From contig JADFKK010000008.1 in the NCBI GenBank assembly GCA_022564995.1, forward strand, positions 1-57,854: 57,854 bases of DNA. Direction: 5' to 3'. The notes below the pieces were generated by a model. That model worked only from the letters and a program-made list of their open reading frames with translations. It ran no database searches and was not told the DNA's origin. Each line of letters begins with the position of its first letter. Position 1 is the first letter of the stretch. The position numbers were made by a program, and so were the translations under genes. Source of the DNA: Planctomycetota bacterium. GTDB taxonomy: Bacteria; Planctomycetota; Planctomycetia; Pirellulales; JADFKK01. Of the stretch, positions 16,106 to 23,927 are shown piece by piece.

Positions 16106-17212
16106 ATGAGCGACAATCGAGCAGGCAACGCGATGACGACCCACCCACTACGACAGGCGAATGTAACGCTGACGATTCCCCGCGCGGGATCGACGAGCAT
16201 CTTTTCGTGGCTTGTTGTCACGGCGTTTCTGATCGCCTGCACGCTGCGCGTGATTCCCTTTACGATTTGGGAATCGGCCGTACTGTTTACTTACCTCGAC
16301 CCCTATTTTTATCTCGTCGAGCTGTCGTTTGAAGAGATTTTCTTCGATCCGTGGGGAATTCGCAGCGGATTGGTGATGCCGGCTTTGCTGTTGGCGGAAA
16401 TCACTCCGCTGTCTGGCGATCAGGCCTTCGGGTTAACCGCCGGGCTGTGTGTGGTGGCTACGGCGAGGCTCGTGCAGCGCACCTACACGACTTGCGTGCG
16501 CCCGGAAGAAACGCGCCACGAGTTGCCGATCCTGCTCTTTTTTCTGTGTCTCGGTTATTTTATGAACGGCAGAATCTGTTATGCTTTTTTGGGCGTGGCC
16601 GTGCTGCTGCGGGCGCACTCGTATTGGCTGGCGGGAAAGATGGGACCGCCCAAGGTCGTCCTCTACAACATGCTCGGCCTGGTGCTCATGACGGCCTCGT
16701 CCGGCGCGTTTTTTGTCGGCTGTGGCATGGTCGGCACCTGGGCGATGTTTGCCGCGCTCAATATCCGACGCAACAACGCAACGATCGCCCTGCAGCCATG
16801 GCCGCTGCTGGTTTCGCTGCCGGTCGCGTATTTCATCTATTTTCAGGCCGACCTCTTTCTGGAAAAGCTGACCCGCTGGCACGGCGGCGACTACTCGATG
16901 TTGCTCTACCATGGCAAAGGCGCCGTGCTGGAGCAGTACATTCCGTTTCTCGACTACGCAGTGCTCATGGCCGTGGCGCCGCTGATGATGCTGGTCGTCG
17001 GCGTCGTTTGGTTTTCGCTGGTGCGGCTGCGGCCCAAGGCGGGATATTTGCTCACGGTGCTTTCCATCGGCGCGGTGATGGGGTTGTTCGGAGATTCGAC
17101 CGCCGCGACCAGTCTGCCGATCATCGCCTACACCGCACTGGTTGTCATTCAGGGTCACAAGATACAACACCCGGCCCCCGCCCGCGGAATGCCGGAGCCA
17201 GCCACCGCATGA
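16106..17212 (+). CDS. Polytopic membrane protein of the glycan locus
   Basis: Using ATG 16106, just after the repeats, gives 368 residues with about eight to nine hydrophobic segments (for example FSWLVVTAFLIACTL near 34 and VLMAVAPLMMLVVGVVWFSL near 290). No conserved catalytic motif is recognised. Placement between a CMP-sugar synthetase and a MurJ-like flippase, and the topology, fit a polymerase- or ligase-like (Wzy-type) membrane protein, but such proteins are too diverse to claim by eye. Its stop overlaps the start of the flippase gene (ATGA). Longer upstream starts would translate repeat sequence. Confidence 0.65.
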   Translation: MSDNRAGNAMTTHPLRQANVTLTIPRAGSTSIFSWLVVTAFLIACTLRVIPFTIWESAVLFTYLDPYFYLVELSFEEIFFDPWGIRSGLVMPALLLAEITPLSGDQAFGLTAGLCVVATARLVQRTYTTCVRPEETRHELPILLFFLCLGYFMNGRICYAFLGVAVLLRAHSYWLAGKMGPPKVVLYNMLGLVLMTASSGAFFVGCGMVGTWAMFAALNIRRNNATIALQPWPLLVSLPVAYFIYFQADLFLEKLTRWHGGDYSMLLYHGKGAVLEQYIPFLDYAVLMAVAPLMMLVVGVVWFSLVRLRPKAGYLLTVLSIGAVMGLFGDSTAATSLPIIAYTALVVIQGHKIQHPAPARGMPEPATA

Positions 17213-18579
17213 GCCGACAAGCACTCACTCGCGCCACGGTCGTCGTTGTCATCGGGATGATTCTCGGCCGGCTGTCGGGCATGGTTCGCGAGCTGTCGAT
17301 GGCCGGCATGTTAGGCGTTACGTCCGACGCTGATTTGGCCATCTTCGCCATTTCGATTCCCGACCTGTTGACCGCGATGTTGGTCGGCGGGGCCGTGGGA
17401 GCCGTGTTGGTGCCTGAATTTCATCGCCTCACGACCGAAGAATCGCCGGCAGCCGCCCATCAACTGGTCTGTCAATCGCTGCTGGGCATCGGCCTGGCAT
17501 CGCTGTTGGTTTCGCTGCTGCTCGCCGCGGGTGGGCGTTACTTGGTGATGATGCTAGCTCCGGGATTTTCGGGAGCGCAGCTTGCTGCCGCGACGGCGCT
17601 GCTGCGTACCGTCCTGATTGCGTTTCCCTGCTGCACACTAGCGGCGGTCACTTCCGCCGCGTTGCAAGCGCGCGGCCGCGTGGCGGTGGTGTCGCTGGGA
17701 ACGCTGCTGTTGAACGCCGTGTTGATTGCCGCGATTGTCGCGCTGTTAGCCCCGGGAAGCGTTGGCATCTTGGGCTGGGCGGTGGTGGCCGCGACGAGCG
17801 TGCGGCTGGTGAGTCAATGGGCGGCCTGCTGGCACGCGGGGCTGCTGAGGGGCGGCTGGCAGGGCGCGCTGCGCCTGCGGCGGCTCGATCGAGGCCTCGT
17901 GGTCCGTTACGCCCTGGCGCTCAGTGCCATCGGCCTGACCGTGTTCGCTCCGCTGATCAGCCGCGCCTTTGCCTCGACTATCGACGGCGGCATCGCCACG
18001 TTTAACTATGCCTTCAAACTGGTCGAGCTTCCCCGCGGCTTACTGGCCGCCGCGCTCACCATGGTGCTGTTTCCGCGAATCAGCCAACTATTCTCCAGCC
18101 GGAAAGCGGAACAGGCAGGCCGGCTGGTTGGCGAGGTTACCCGGCTGGTGATCGTGCTCAGCGTGCCGCTGGCGATCGGGCTGTGCCTCGGCGCCCGGCC
18201 GATCGTGTCGCTGTTGTTCGAGCGCGGCCAGATTGGCCCCAGCGAGGTCGAGCGGATTGCGGCGCTCGCGCGAATCGCTTTCGCCGCGCTGCCGGCGCTG
18301 GTGTTGGTCGTGCTGGCGATGAGCGTCTTTCACGCCCAAAACAACACCCGGTTTCCGTTTGTCGTCAGCCTGGCGATGACCGGCCTGCACGTGGCCCTTT
18401 CGGCGGCGCTGCTGGCCATCTGGGGCGAAGCGGGATTGATGGCCGCCATCGTCGCGGTCGCCTGGCTACACTGGCTCATCCTGGCCGTGGGCCTGCGCCG
18501 CTCATATGGGATATCGATGTTGGGAACGAGCCCGGCATGGGGTAAAACGTCACTGGCACCTGCGCCGAAGACGACATGA
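17209..18579 (+). CDS. murJ: MurJ/MviN-family lipid flippase
   Basis: ATG 17209, overlapping the previous stop as ATGA, gives 456 residues and the usual MurJ opening (VIGMILGRLSGMVREL). About 13 to 14 hydrophobic segments follow, with the FAISIPDLLTAMLVGGAVGAVLVPE region near 45-70, typical of the family. VFHAQNNTRFPFVVSL near 375 is another family stretch. MurJ flips lipid II; paralogues inside glycan loci probably flip other undecaprenyl-linked oligosaccharides (inference from context). A dedicated flippase and an initiating sugar transferase in one locus support a Wzx/Wzy-like export route. Confidence 0.88.
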   Translation: MSRQALTRATVVVVIGMILGRLSGMVRELSMAGMLGVTSDADLAIFAISIPDLLTAMLVGGAVGAVLVPEFHRLTTEESPAAAHQLVCQSLLGIGLASLLVSLLLAAGGRYLVMMLAPGFSGAQLAAATALLRTVLIAFPCCTLAAVTSAALQARGRVAVVSLGTLLLNAVLIAAIVALLAPGSVGILGWAVVAATSVRLVSQWAACWHAGLLRGGWQGALRLRRLDRGLVVRYALALSAIGLTVFAPLISRAFASTIDGGIATFNYAFKLVELPRGLLAAALTMVLFPRISQLFSSRKAEQAGRLVGEVTRLVIVLSVPLAIGLCLGARPIVSLLFERGQIGPSEVERIAALARIAFAALPALVLVVLAMSVFHAQNNTRFPFVVSLAMTGLHVALSAALLAIWGEAGLMAAIVAVAWLHWLILAVGLRRSYGISMLGTSPAWGKTSLAPAPKTT

Positions 18580-18642
18580 ATCGTTCACCGCACGACCGAC
18601 TGACCATGCCTCGAAATAGTAAGCCGCTAGACATTCAAGGAC

Positions 18643-18958
18643 GGGAACCGCTAATAGACGCTGATAAACGCTAATAACAGAAGAGAGGAAAAGAGGACTG
18701 CAACTATTGAAAAAACGCCAGCCTGCCCGGAATCTCAAACCCCCTCGGAATCTCAAATCCTCTGTTGAGCTTGATCGCGTGCTAGCAGTGTTTTTCTCCC
18801 AAGCCGCCACAGGAGCAGAGCAATACAATAATCATTACCCATCGTGTGTCTGTGAAAAGAGCGCGAAGGAAGCTGGGCGAGATCGGCGTTTCATCCCCGC
18901 GCAATCTAAACTGAATCATTAGCGTTTATCAGCGTAAATTAGCGGTTTTCTGTTTCCC
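18643..18958. mobile_element. MITE-like inverted-repeat element (about 315 bp)
   Basis: CGCTGATAAACGCTAAT at 18659-18675 and its reverse complement at 18917-18933 lie in roughly 35-bp imperfect terminal inverted repeats (18643-18678 and 18917-18958). The interior holds a 71-codon frame without family features. It fills most of the 402-base gap between the flippase and aldolase genes and is read as a non-coding insertion. Confidence 0.65.
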
Positions 18959-18981
18959 ATCCCACGAACAGTTACGACGAC

Positions 18982-19797
18982 ATGAACTACTACTTCATCA
19001 CCGACAATCCCGAGATCGCCGGCTACGTTGATTCTTGCGGTGTCGAGCGGATTTTTATCGATCTGGAAATCCTCGGCAAGGCCGCTCGGCAGGGCGGACG
19101 CGACACGCTGATCTCGCGCCACCGCGCCGAGAACATTGCCCCGGTCAAACGATCGCTCAATGCGGCAAAACTGTTGGTCCGCGTCAATCCGCTCAATGAA
19201 GGCACGCCCCGGGAAGTCGACGCCGCGATTGCCGCGGGCGCCGATTTTCTGATGCTGCCGATGTTTCGCTCGGCCGACGAGGTGCATCGCTTTTGCCGCT
19301 TCGTCGGCGGCCGGGCCGGAGTAATTCCGTTGGCCGAAACGGCCGCCGCGATTGCCGACGTCGAGCGACTGGTCCACGTCGAGGGCGTTTCGGAAATTCA
19401 CGTCGGGCTGAACGATCTGCACCTCGACTTGGGCCTGACGTTCATGTTTCAGACGATGGCCGACGGCACGGTCGATCGCGTGGCCGAGTGTTGTCGCGAC
19501 GCCGGAATTCCGTTTGGTGTCGGCGGCATCTCGTCGGTCGGCCAGGGCCTCGTGCCCGGCGAAATGGTGCTGGCCGAACACCGGCGGATCGGCTCGACTG
19601 CGACGATCCTCGCGCGCACCTTTCACCAAAAAGCAACCAGCCTTGCCGATTTGCAAGCCAAGGTCGATTTTCCGGCGGAGCTGGCCAAGCTGCGCGCCGC
19701 CTGGGAGGAACTGGCCGTGCGAACGGATGAACAGATCGAGACGGATCACCAGGAGTTTTGCAAAGCCGTATCGCAGGTCGTGGCGAAGATCGCGTGA
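18982..19797 (+). CDS. HpcH/HpaI aldolase-citrate lyase family protein
   Basis: The 271-residue TIM-barrel protein shows family residues: RVNPLNEGTPREVDAAI near 73, a metal-binding Glu in IPLAETAAA near 119, and GLNDLHLDLG near 143 with the second metal-binding Asp. Family enzymes cleave or form bonds next to a keto acid such as pyruvate. Within a nonulosonate locus it might act on a keto-sugar acid, but this is a guess. It is a little longer at the C-terminus than typical HpcH. A 402-base gap with a MITE-like insertion separates it from the flippase, so it may be a separate unit with asnB. Confidence 0.75.
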   Translation: MNYYFITDNPEIAGYVDSCGVERIFIDLEILGKAARQGGRDTLISRHRAENIAPVKRSLNAAKLLVRVNPLNEGTPREVDAAIAAGADFLMLPMFRSADEVHRFCRFVGGRAGVIPLAETAAAIADVERLVHVEGVSEIHVGLNDLHLDLGLTFMFQTMADGTVDRVAECCRDAGIPFGVGGISSVGQGLVPGEMVLAEHRRIGSTATILARTFHQKATSLADLQAKVDFPAELAKLRAAWEELAVRTDEQIETDHQEFCKAVSQVVAKIA

Positions 19798-19833
19798 GCG
19801 TCGTTTTAGCTTTTAGCTGTTGAATCTCGCGCT

Positions 19834-19917
19834 CGTTTAACGGCAAGCCGCAGGAGCCTGTGTTTTGGATGGACGCTTGGCCGAGAAACGCAGTCGCCTG
19901 CGGCTTGCCGTTAAACG
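19834..19917. repeat. Inverted repeat upstream of asnB
   Basis: CGTTTAACGGCAAGCCGCAGG (19834-19854) pairs with CCTGCGGCTTGCCGTTAAACG (19897-19917). The two arms form a 21-bp perfect stem around a 42-base loop, ending 25 bases before the asnB ATG. No other copy was seen in the window. Confidence 0.75.
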
Positions 19918-19942
19918 AAAGAACCCAGCAAGGAACCCACTT

Positions 19943-21772
19943 ATGTGCGGAATCATCGGAGGATTCGATCGCGATGGCCGCCCGTTTGGCCGGGCGCTGG
20001 CCGAGGCGGCTTGCGCGCGGATGGCGCATCGCGGACCGGACGATCAGGGCTATCTGGAAGCCGACGGCATGTTGATCGGCAATCGGCGGCTGTCGATTCT
20101 CGATCTGACGGACGGCCATCAACCGATGCTCTCGGACGATGGGCAGATCGCGGTGGTGCAAAACGGCGAGATCTACAACTTTGTCGAACTGGCCAAGGAT
20201 CTGCCCTGCCGAACGAATTGCGACACCGAAGTGATCTTGCGGCTGTACGAGCGCGACGGCGAAGACTTCGTGCGGCATCTGAACGGCATGTTCGCCATCG
20301 CCATTATGGATCGCCGCCGCGGCAGGCTGCTGCTGTATCGCGACCGCGTCGGCCAAAAACCGCTGTATGTTTACGACGACGGTCGGCGAATGCTGTTCGC
20401 CTCGGAGATTAAATCGTTGCTGGCCGCCGGCATTCCGGCCGAGCAAGATTGGACGGCGCTCGACGCCTATCTGACCTACAATTTCGTTCCGCCGCCGCTG
20501 ACGCTGTTCAAAAACGTGCGGCATCTGATGCCCGGCCAGATGCTGGTGATCGACCAAAGCGGCGTGCGCGAGCGGGCCTGGTGGCGACTGGCCGAGGCAC
20601 CGGCGGAAAACCGCAACGAAAGTGACTGGTGCGACCAAATCATTGACACACTCAGCGACGCGGTTCGTTTGCGGCTGCGCAGCGACGTGCCGCTCGGCGC
20701 GTTTCTGTCCGGCGGCATCGATAGCTCGTCGGTCGTGCGGGCGATGAGCGATCAACTGCCGCATCCGGTCAAGACGTTCTGCATCGGATTCGATGACGCC
20801 CGGTTCGACGAATCGCCCTACGCCGCGCAGGTCGCCGAGCTATGCGGCAGCGAGCATACTTGCGAGATGATGCAGCCCGACTTGACCGGCTCCTGGCCGC
20901 TGACGGTTTATCACAACGATCAGCCGCACGGCGACGTGTCGTTTATGCCGACCTATTGGGTCAGCAAAATCGCGCGGCGAGACGTCACCGTGGTGCTGAC
21001 CGGCGATGGAGGCGATGAGCTATTCGCCGGCTACGATGTCCACCGGCGATTTTTCGCGTCGAGCGATCCGGCCTGGTCGCAGGCCGAGTTCGAGCGGGCC
21101 TATGTGCGAGCGATCAGCCTTTGCACGCCGGAAGAAAAGCAGGGCCTATTGACGACGGAAGCAGCGCGGCACATTGGCGACGCAGACGCCTTTGCTTTCG
21201 CCGCGCCGCACTTCGCCGAACTATGCCATCACGACCGCATCACGCAGGCCCTGGGGCTCGACGTCAAGCTGCTGCTGCCCGGCAACAATCTGGTCAAACC
21301 CGACAAGATGGCGATGGCCGTTTCGCTGGAACCGCGGGCGCCGCTGCTGGACTACCGCATGGTCGAGTTGGCGTTCCGCATCCCAGGAACGCTGAAGCTG
21401 CGGGGCGGCGTGACCAAATGGATATTCAAGCGGGCCTGCGAGCGTATCTTGCCCCGTGAGATCATCTATCGCAAAAAGCAAATGTTTACCGTGCCGATTG
21501 GCGAATGGTTCAAGGGGCCGCTGCTGCCGTTCGTCCGCGAGGCGCTGCTATCGAGGCGCTCGACCGATCGTGGCATCTTCGAGCCGTCGCGGGTAGCGGA
21601 AATGATCGACGACCACGCCGCCGGCAAAGCCAATCATACGCGACCGCTGCGGGCCATGATCGCCCTGGAGCTTTGGCAGCGCATGTTCATCGACGTTCAG
21701 TTCGATCATGCGCCGACCTACGCTGAACTCGACATGCAAGGACCAAACCACTCTGTCGTGAGAGCCGCGTAG
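19943..21772 (+). CDS. asnB: Asparagine synthase (glutamine-hydrolysing) family protein
   Basis: ATG 19943 gives 609 residues and places Cys2 (MCGIIGG) as the N-terminal nucleophile, as class II amidotransferases require. Longer frames from 19865 would bury it and read through the repeat. The glutaminase domain (2-200) has NGEIYNF near 75 and the usual NGMFAIAI segment. The synthase domain carries the PP-loop FLSGGIDSSSVV near 254 and VLTGDGGDELFAGYD near 352. AsnB homologues in glycan loci are thought to amidate uronic acids or related sugars rather than aspartate (context-based inference). The start follows an AAGGAA site. Confidence 0.9.
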   Translation: MCGIIGGFDRDGRPFGRALAEAACARMAHRGPDDQGYLEADGMLIGNRRLSILDLTDGHQPMLSDDGQIAVVQNGEIYNFVELAKDLPCRTNCDTEVILRLYERDGEDFVRHLNGMFAIAIMDRRRGRLLLYRDRVGQKPLYVYDDGRRMLFASEIKSLLAAGIPAEQDWTALDAYLTYNFVPPPLTLFKNVRHLMPGQMLVIDQSGVRERAWWRLAEAPAENRNESDWCDQIIDTLSDAVRLRLRSDVPLGAFLSGGIDSSSVVRAMSDQLPHPVKTFCIGFDDARFDESPYAAQVAELCGSEHTCEMMQPDLTGSWPLTVYHNDQPHGDVSFMPTYWVSKIARRDVTVVLTGDGGDELFAGYDVHRRFFASSDPAWSQAEFERAYVRAISLCTPEEKQGLLTTEAARHIGDADAFAFAAPHFAELCHHDRITQALGLDVKLLLPGNNLVKPDKMAMAVSLEPRAPLLDYRMVELAFRIPGTLKLRGGVTKWIFKRACERILPREIIYRKKQMFTVPIGEWFKGPLLPFVREALLSRRSTDRGIFEPSRVAEMIDDHAAGKANHTRPLRAMIALELWQRMFIDVQFDHAPTYAELDMQGPNHSVVRAA

Positions 21773-21799
21773 GGTGGACACTGCCGACCGAAAGAAAAA

Positions 21800-21904
21800 A
21801 GCACGAAGCACGAAATCCTAAACAAATCAGAAACCCAAAATTCAAAATCCGAACTTTCGATATTTGAATTTCTGATTTGTTTCGGATTTCGGATTTCGTG
21901 CTTC
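21800..21904. repeat. AT-rich inverted-repeat element, family F copy 1
   Basis: GCACGAAATCCTAAACAAATC-type sequence near 21807 pairs with GATTTGTTTCGGATTTC near 21874-21890 and GGATTTCGTGCTT at the right end. Related copies lie at 40405-40566 and 55986-56114. It is much more AT-rich than the genes around it and sits in the gap before the sugar transferase. Confidence 0.75.
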
Positions 21905-21939
21905 ATTTCCTCTGGACAACATCTCAAGCCAACAAATTC

Positions 21940-22647
21940 ATGTCAAACGAACCGATCAAAACGACTCCCGTTGGCGCCCACCTGACCGATGCCCTGCGAC
22001 CATCGCTGCATGGGCCGCACGCGCAGCTCCGACGGCGGCGGTTTCGTTGGCTGCCGATGACGGTGGCCCGTCCGTGCTACGGTTACCGTCTGAAACGGCC
22101 GCTCGACATGCTCGCTGCTGTTGTGGCGATGGTGCTGCTCGCGCCGCTGCTGCTGCTCGTCGCCGTGGCGGTGTGGTCGACTTCCAAAGGCCCCGTGCTG
22201 TTCCGGCAGCGACGGCTGGGGATTCACGAACATCCCTTTTCGATCCTCAAGTTTCGCACTATGCGAGTTGATGCGATCGAGGTCGGCCCGGCCTTTACGT
22301 CTTCCGGCGATCCGCGAATCACGCCCGTCGGCAGGCTGCTGCGGCTGACCAGCCTCGACGAGCTGCCGCAACTATTCAACGTGCTGCTGGGCGACATGAG
22401 CCTCATCGGGCCGCGTCCTTACGTCGGTTTCGAGTTGGACGACTGCACGACCACGCAGCGGGCTCAGCGGTCCAGTGTGCGGCCCGGCATTTCCGGCTTG
22501 GCGCAAGTCAGCGGTCGCAGCAGCGGCTCGCAAGCCAAATCGATCCGCTACGATCTGGATTACACCGAGCGCTGCAGCCTCGCGCTCGATCTGCGCTTGG
22601 CGCTTCGCACGGCGATGTCGGTTCTCTTGCGCCAGGGCGCAAACTAG
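21940..22647 (+). CDS. Undecaprenyl-phosphate sugar phosphotransferase (bacterial sugar transferase, WcaJ/RfbP C-terminal type)
   Basis: ATG 21940 gives 235 residues. A single hydrophobic stretch (about 54-76) anchors it, followed by the catalytic domain: GPVLFRQRRLG near 85, ILKFRTMRVDA near 102, TSLDELPQLFNVLLGDMSLI near 139 and GPRPYV near 159, then RPGISGLAQVSGR near 185. This is the complete core of enzymes that transfer a sugar-1-phosphate to undecaprenyl phosphate and so start lipid-linked glycan assembly. It is the shortest monotopic form, without the extra N-terminal domains of WcaJ. It closes the glycan locus. Confidence 0.9.
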   Translation: MSNEPIKTTPVGAHLTDALRPSLHGPHAQLRRRRFRWLPMTVARPCYGYRLKRPLDMLAAVVAMVLLAPLLLLVAVAVWSTSKGPVLFRQRRLGIHEHPFSILKFRTMRVDAIEVGPAFTSSGDPRITPVGRLLRLTSLDELPQLFNVLLGDMSLIGPRPYVGFELDDCTTTQRAQRSSVRPGISGLAQVSGRSSGSQAKSIRYDLDYTERCSLALDLRLALRTAMSVLLRQGAN

Positions 22648-22662
22648 GCTCGGTCTCGAAGC

Positions 22663-22745
22663 ATCAGCCGCGACGCGTTAGCGTCCGGTTCCGTGGGTCG
22701 ATATGCCGCACAAAACCGAGGGCTAACGCCCAGCGGCTGATGAGA
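22663..22745. repeat. Half copy of the family D MITE-like element
   Basis: ATCAGCCGCGACGCGTTAGC near 22664 and GGGCTAACGCCCAGCGGCTGAT near 22720-22741 are the inner hairpin arms of the family D element at 12861-13035. The outer terminal repeats are absent. Confidence 0.65.
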
Positions 22746-22868
22746 AACACGAATCCAATGTGTTTTGAGACAGAGGCTAGCATCGGTTGCCGCGCTTGCT
22801 AATTGACGAAGCGGCCCCCTTTGCGTTCTAATAGACGAATCCTGTCTTCCCTTGCAGAGTCTGTCACG

Positions 22869-23915
22869 ATGCGCGTGCTACTGAAAATTACTTCCGGCCC
22901 CCAAGACGGGACGAACACGCTGCTCGGAGCAAACAAGCTCGTGCGGGTCGGAAGGTCGGATTGGGCCGACATAACCTGCGCGAATGATGAGGAAATGTCC
23001 AAGCTCCATTTTCAAATCGAAACGGACCATCTGGCCGTTTACCTCAAGGATCTTAACAGCAGCAACGGAACGCTGCTCAACGACGCACCGGTTGGCGATG
23101 TATGCGTCGTGCGCGATCGAGATCGAATTCTTGCCGGCCAAACGGAGTTTGAAGTACACGTCGACGGCGATTCACCGGAGGAGGCCGAGCGACTCCGGGC
23201 CGAGAGCGCCGCGGCCGACCGCGCCGCGGACCAAGGCAACCAATTGGAGGAGGGCGCGTTGTTGTATGGGCCAACGTACTCGGCAGAGGTTTGTGAGTCG
23301 GGATTGACCTTATTTCGCGGCGGCGATTTTGGCGACGATCGACAACCGAGCTGCCCATCGCTGTTGGCCGGCGTGCTGTCAAAACAGATTCCGCTAACGC
23401 TCGTTCTGCACTACGGCAAGATCGGAGTGCCCCCTCCGCCCGAGGCGGTGCCGCTTTTTGACTGGTTGCCTGAGCCGGTCGCGGCCGAGAATTCGCCGTG
23501 GATCATCAAGGCCGAGCTTGTGAGCGACGTCGCGGAGTTGATCGATGAGGCCTGGGATCACGATGCTCTGCTATGCCTGTATTCTCGCGAAGACTCCGAG
23601 GACTTGGTCGCACATCTGCGCCGGGCTGTGCGTTTCAATTCGCAAGGATTAACTTCCCAGGGTGAACGCCAACTGCTGGGATACTGTTGGCCGAGCGTGT
23701 TGTCGCAGCTCCTCGCCTTTCGCAGCGCCGATTTTGTGGGGCGATTGCTGGCCACCATCGATGCGGTGCTGATGGAATTGCCTGACCTGCCGGGGTCTTG
23801 GCAGATCCTTTCCACAGCGGACTTCGGCGCCACGCTCGAAGAAGCCGGCCTGGAAGAACTCCTGCCAACTGTGGCGGAAGAAACGGGCGAGACAAGTGAG
23901 TCGGACGAACTCTAA
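22869..23915 (+). CDS. FHA-domain protein with DUF4123-like C-terminal domain
   Basis: ATG 22869 gives 348 residues. Residues 1-90 are a forkhead-associated domain: LVRVGRSDWADI is its phosphothreonine-binding loop, and LKDLNSSNGTLLND is the NG motif. A variable linker with an acidic Ala/Arg stretch follows. The C-terminal 180 residues contain AHLRRAVRF near 262 and a late PSVLSQLLAF segment that resemble DUF4123 domains, which in other bacteria act as adaptors of type VI secretion effectors. Binding of a phosphorylated partner is well supported; the DUF4123 link is a weaker visual match. No secretion genes lie next to it here. Confidence 0.7.
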   Translation: MRVLLKITSGPQDGTNTLLGANKLVRVGRSDWADITCANDEEMSKLHFQIETDHLAVYLKDLNSSNGTLLNDAPVGDVCVVRDRDRILAGQTEFEVHVDGDSPEEAERLRAESAAADRAADQGNQLEEGALLYGPTYSAEVCESGLTLFRGGDFGDDRQPSCPSLLAGVLSKQIPLTLVLHYGKIGVPPPPEAVPLFDWLPEPVAAENSPWIIKAELVSDVAELIDEAWDHDALLCLYSREDSEDLVAHLRRAVRFNSQGLTSQGERQLLGYCWPSVLSQLLAFRSADFVGRLLATIDAVLMELPDLPGSWQILSTADFGATLEEAGLEELLPTVAEETGETSESDEL

Positions 23916-23927
23916 TGTTTCGGGCCG

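Noticed and set aside
18707..18922. 71-codon gene in the flippase-aldolase gap
   Set aside because: It lies inside an inverted-repeat element and has no ribosome-binding site or family features.
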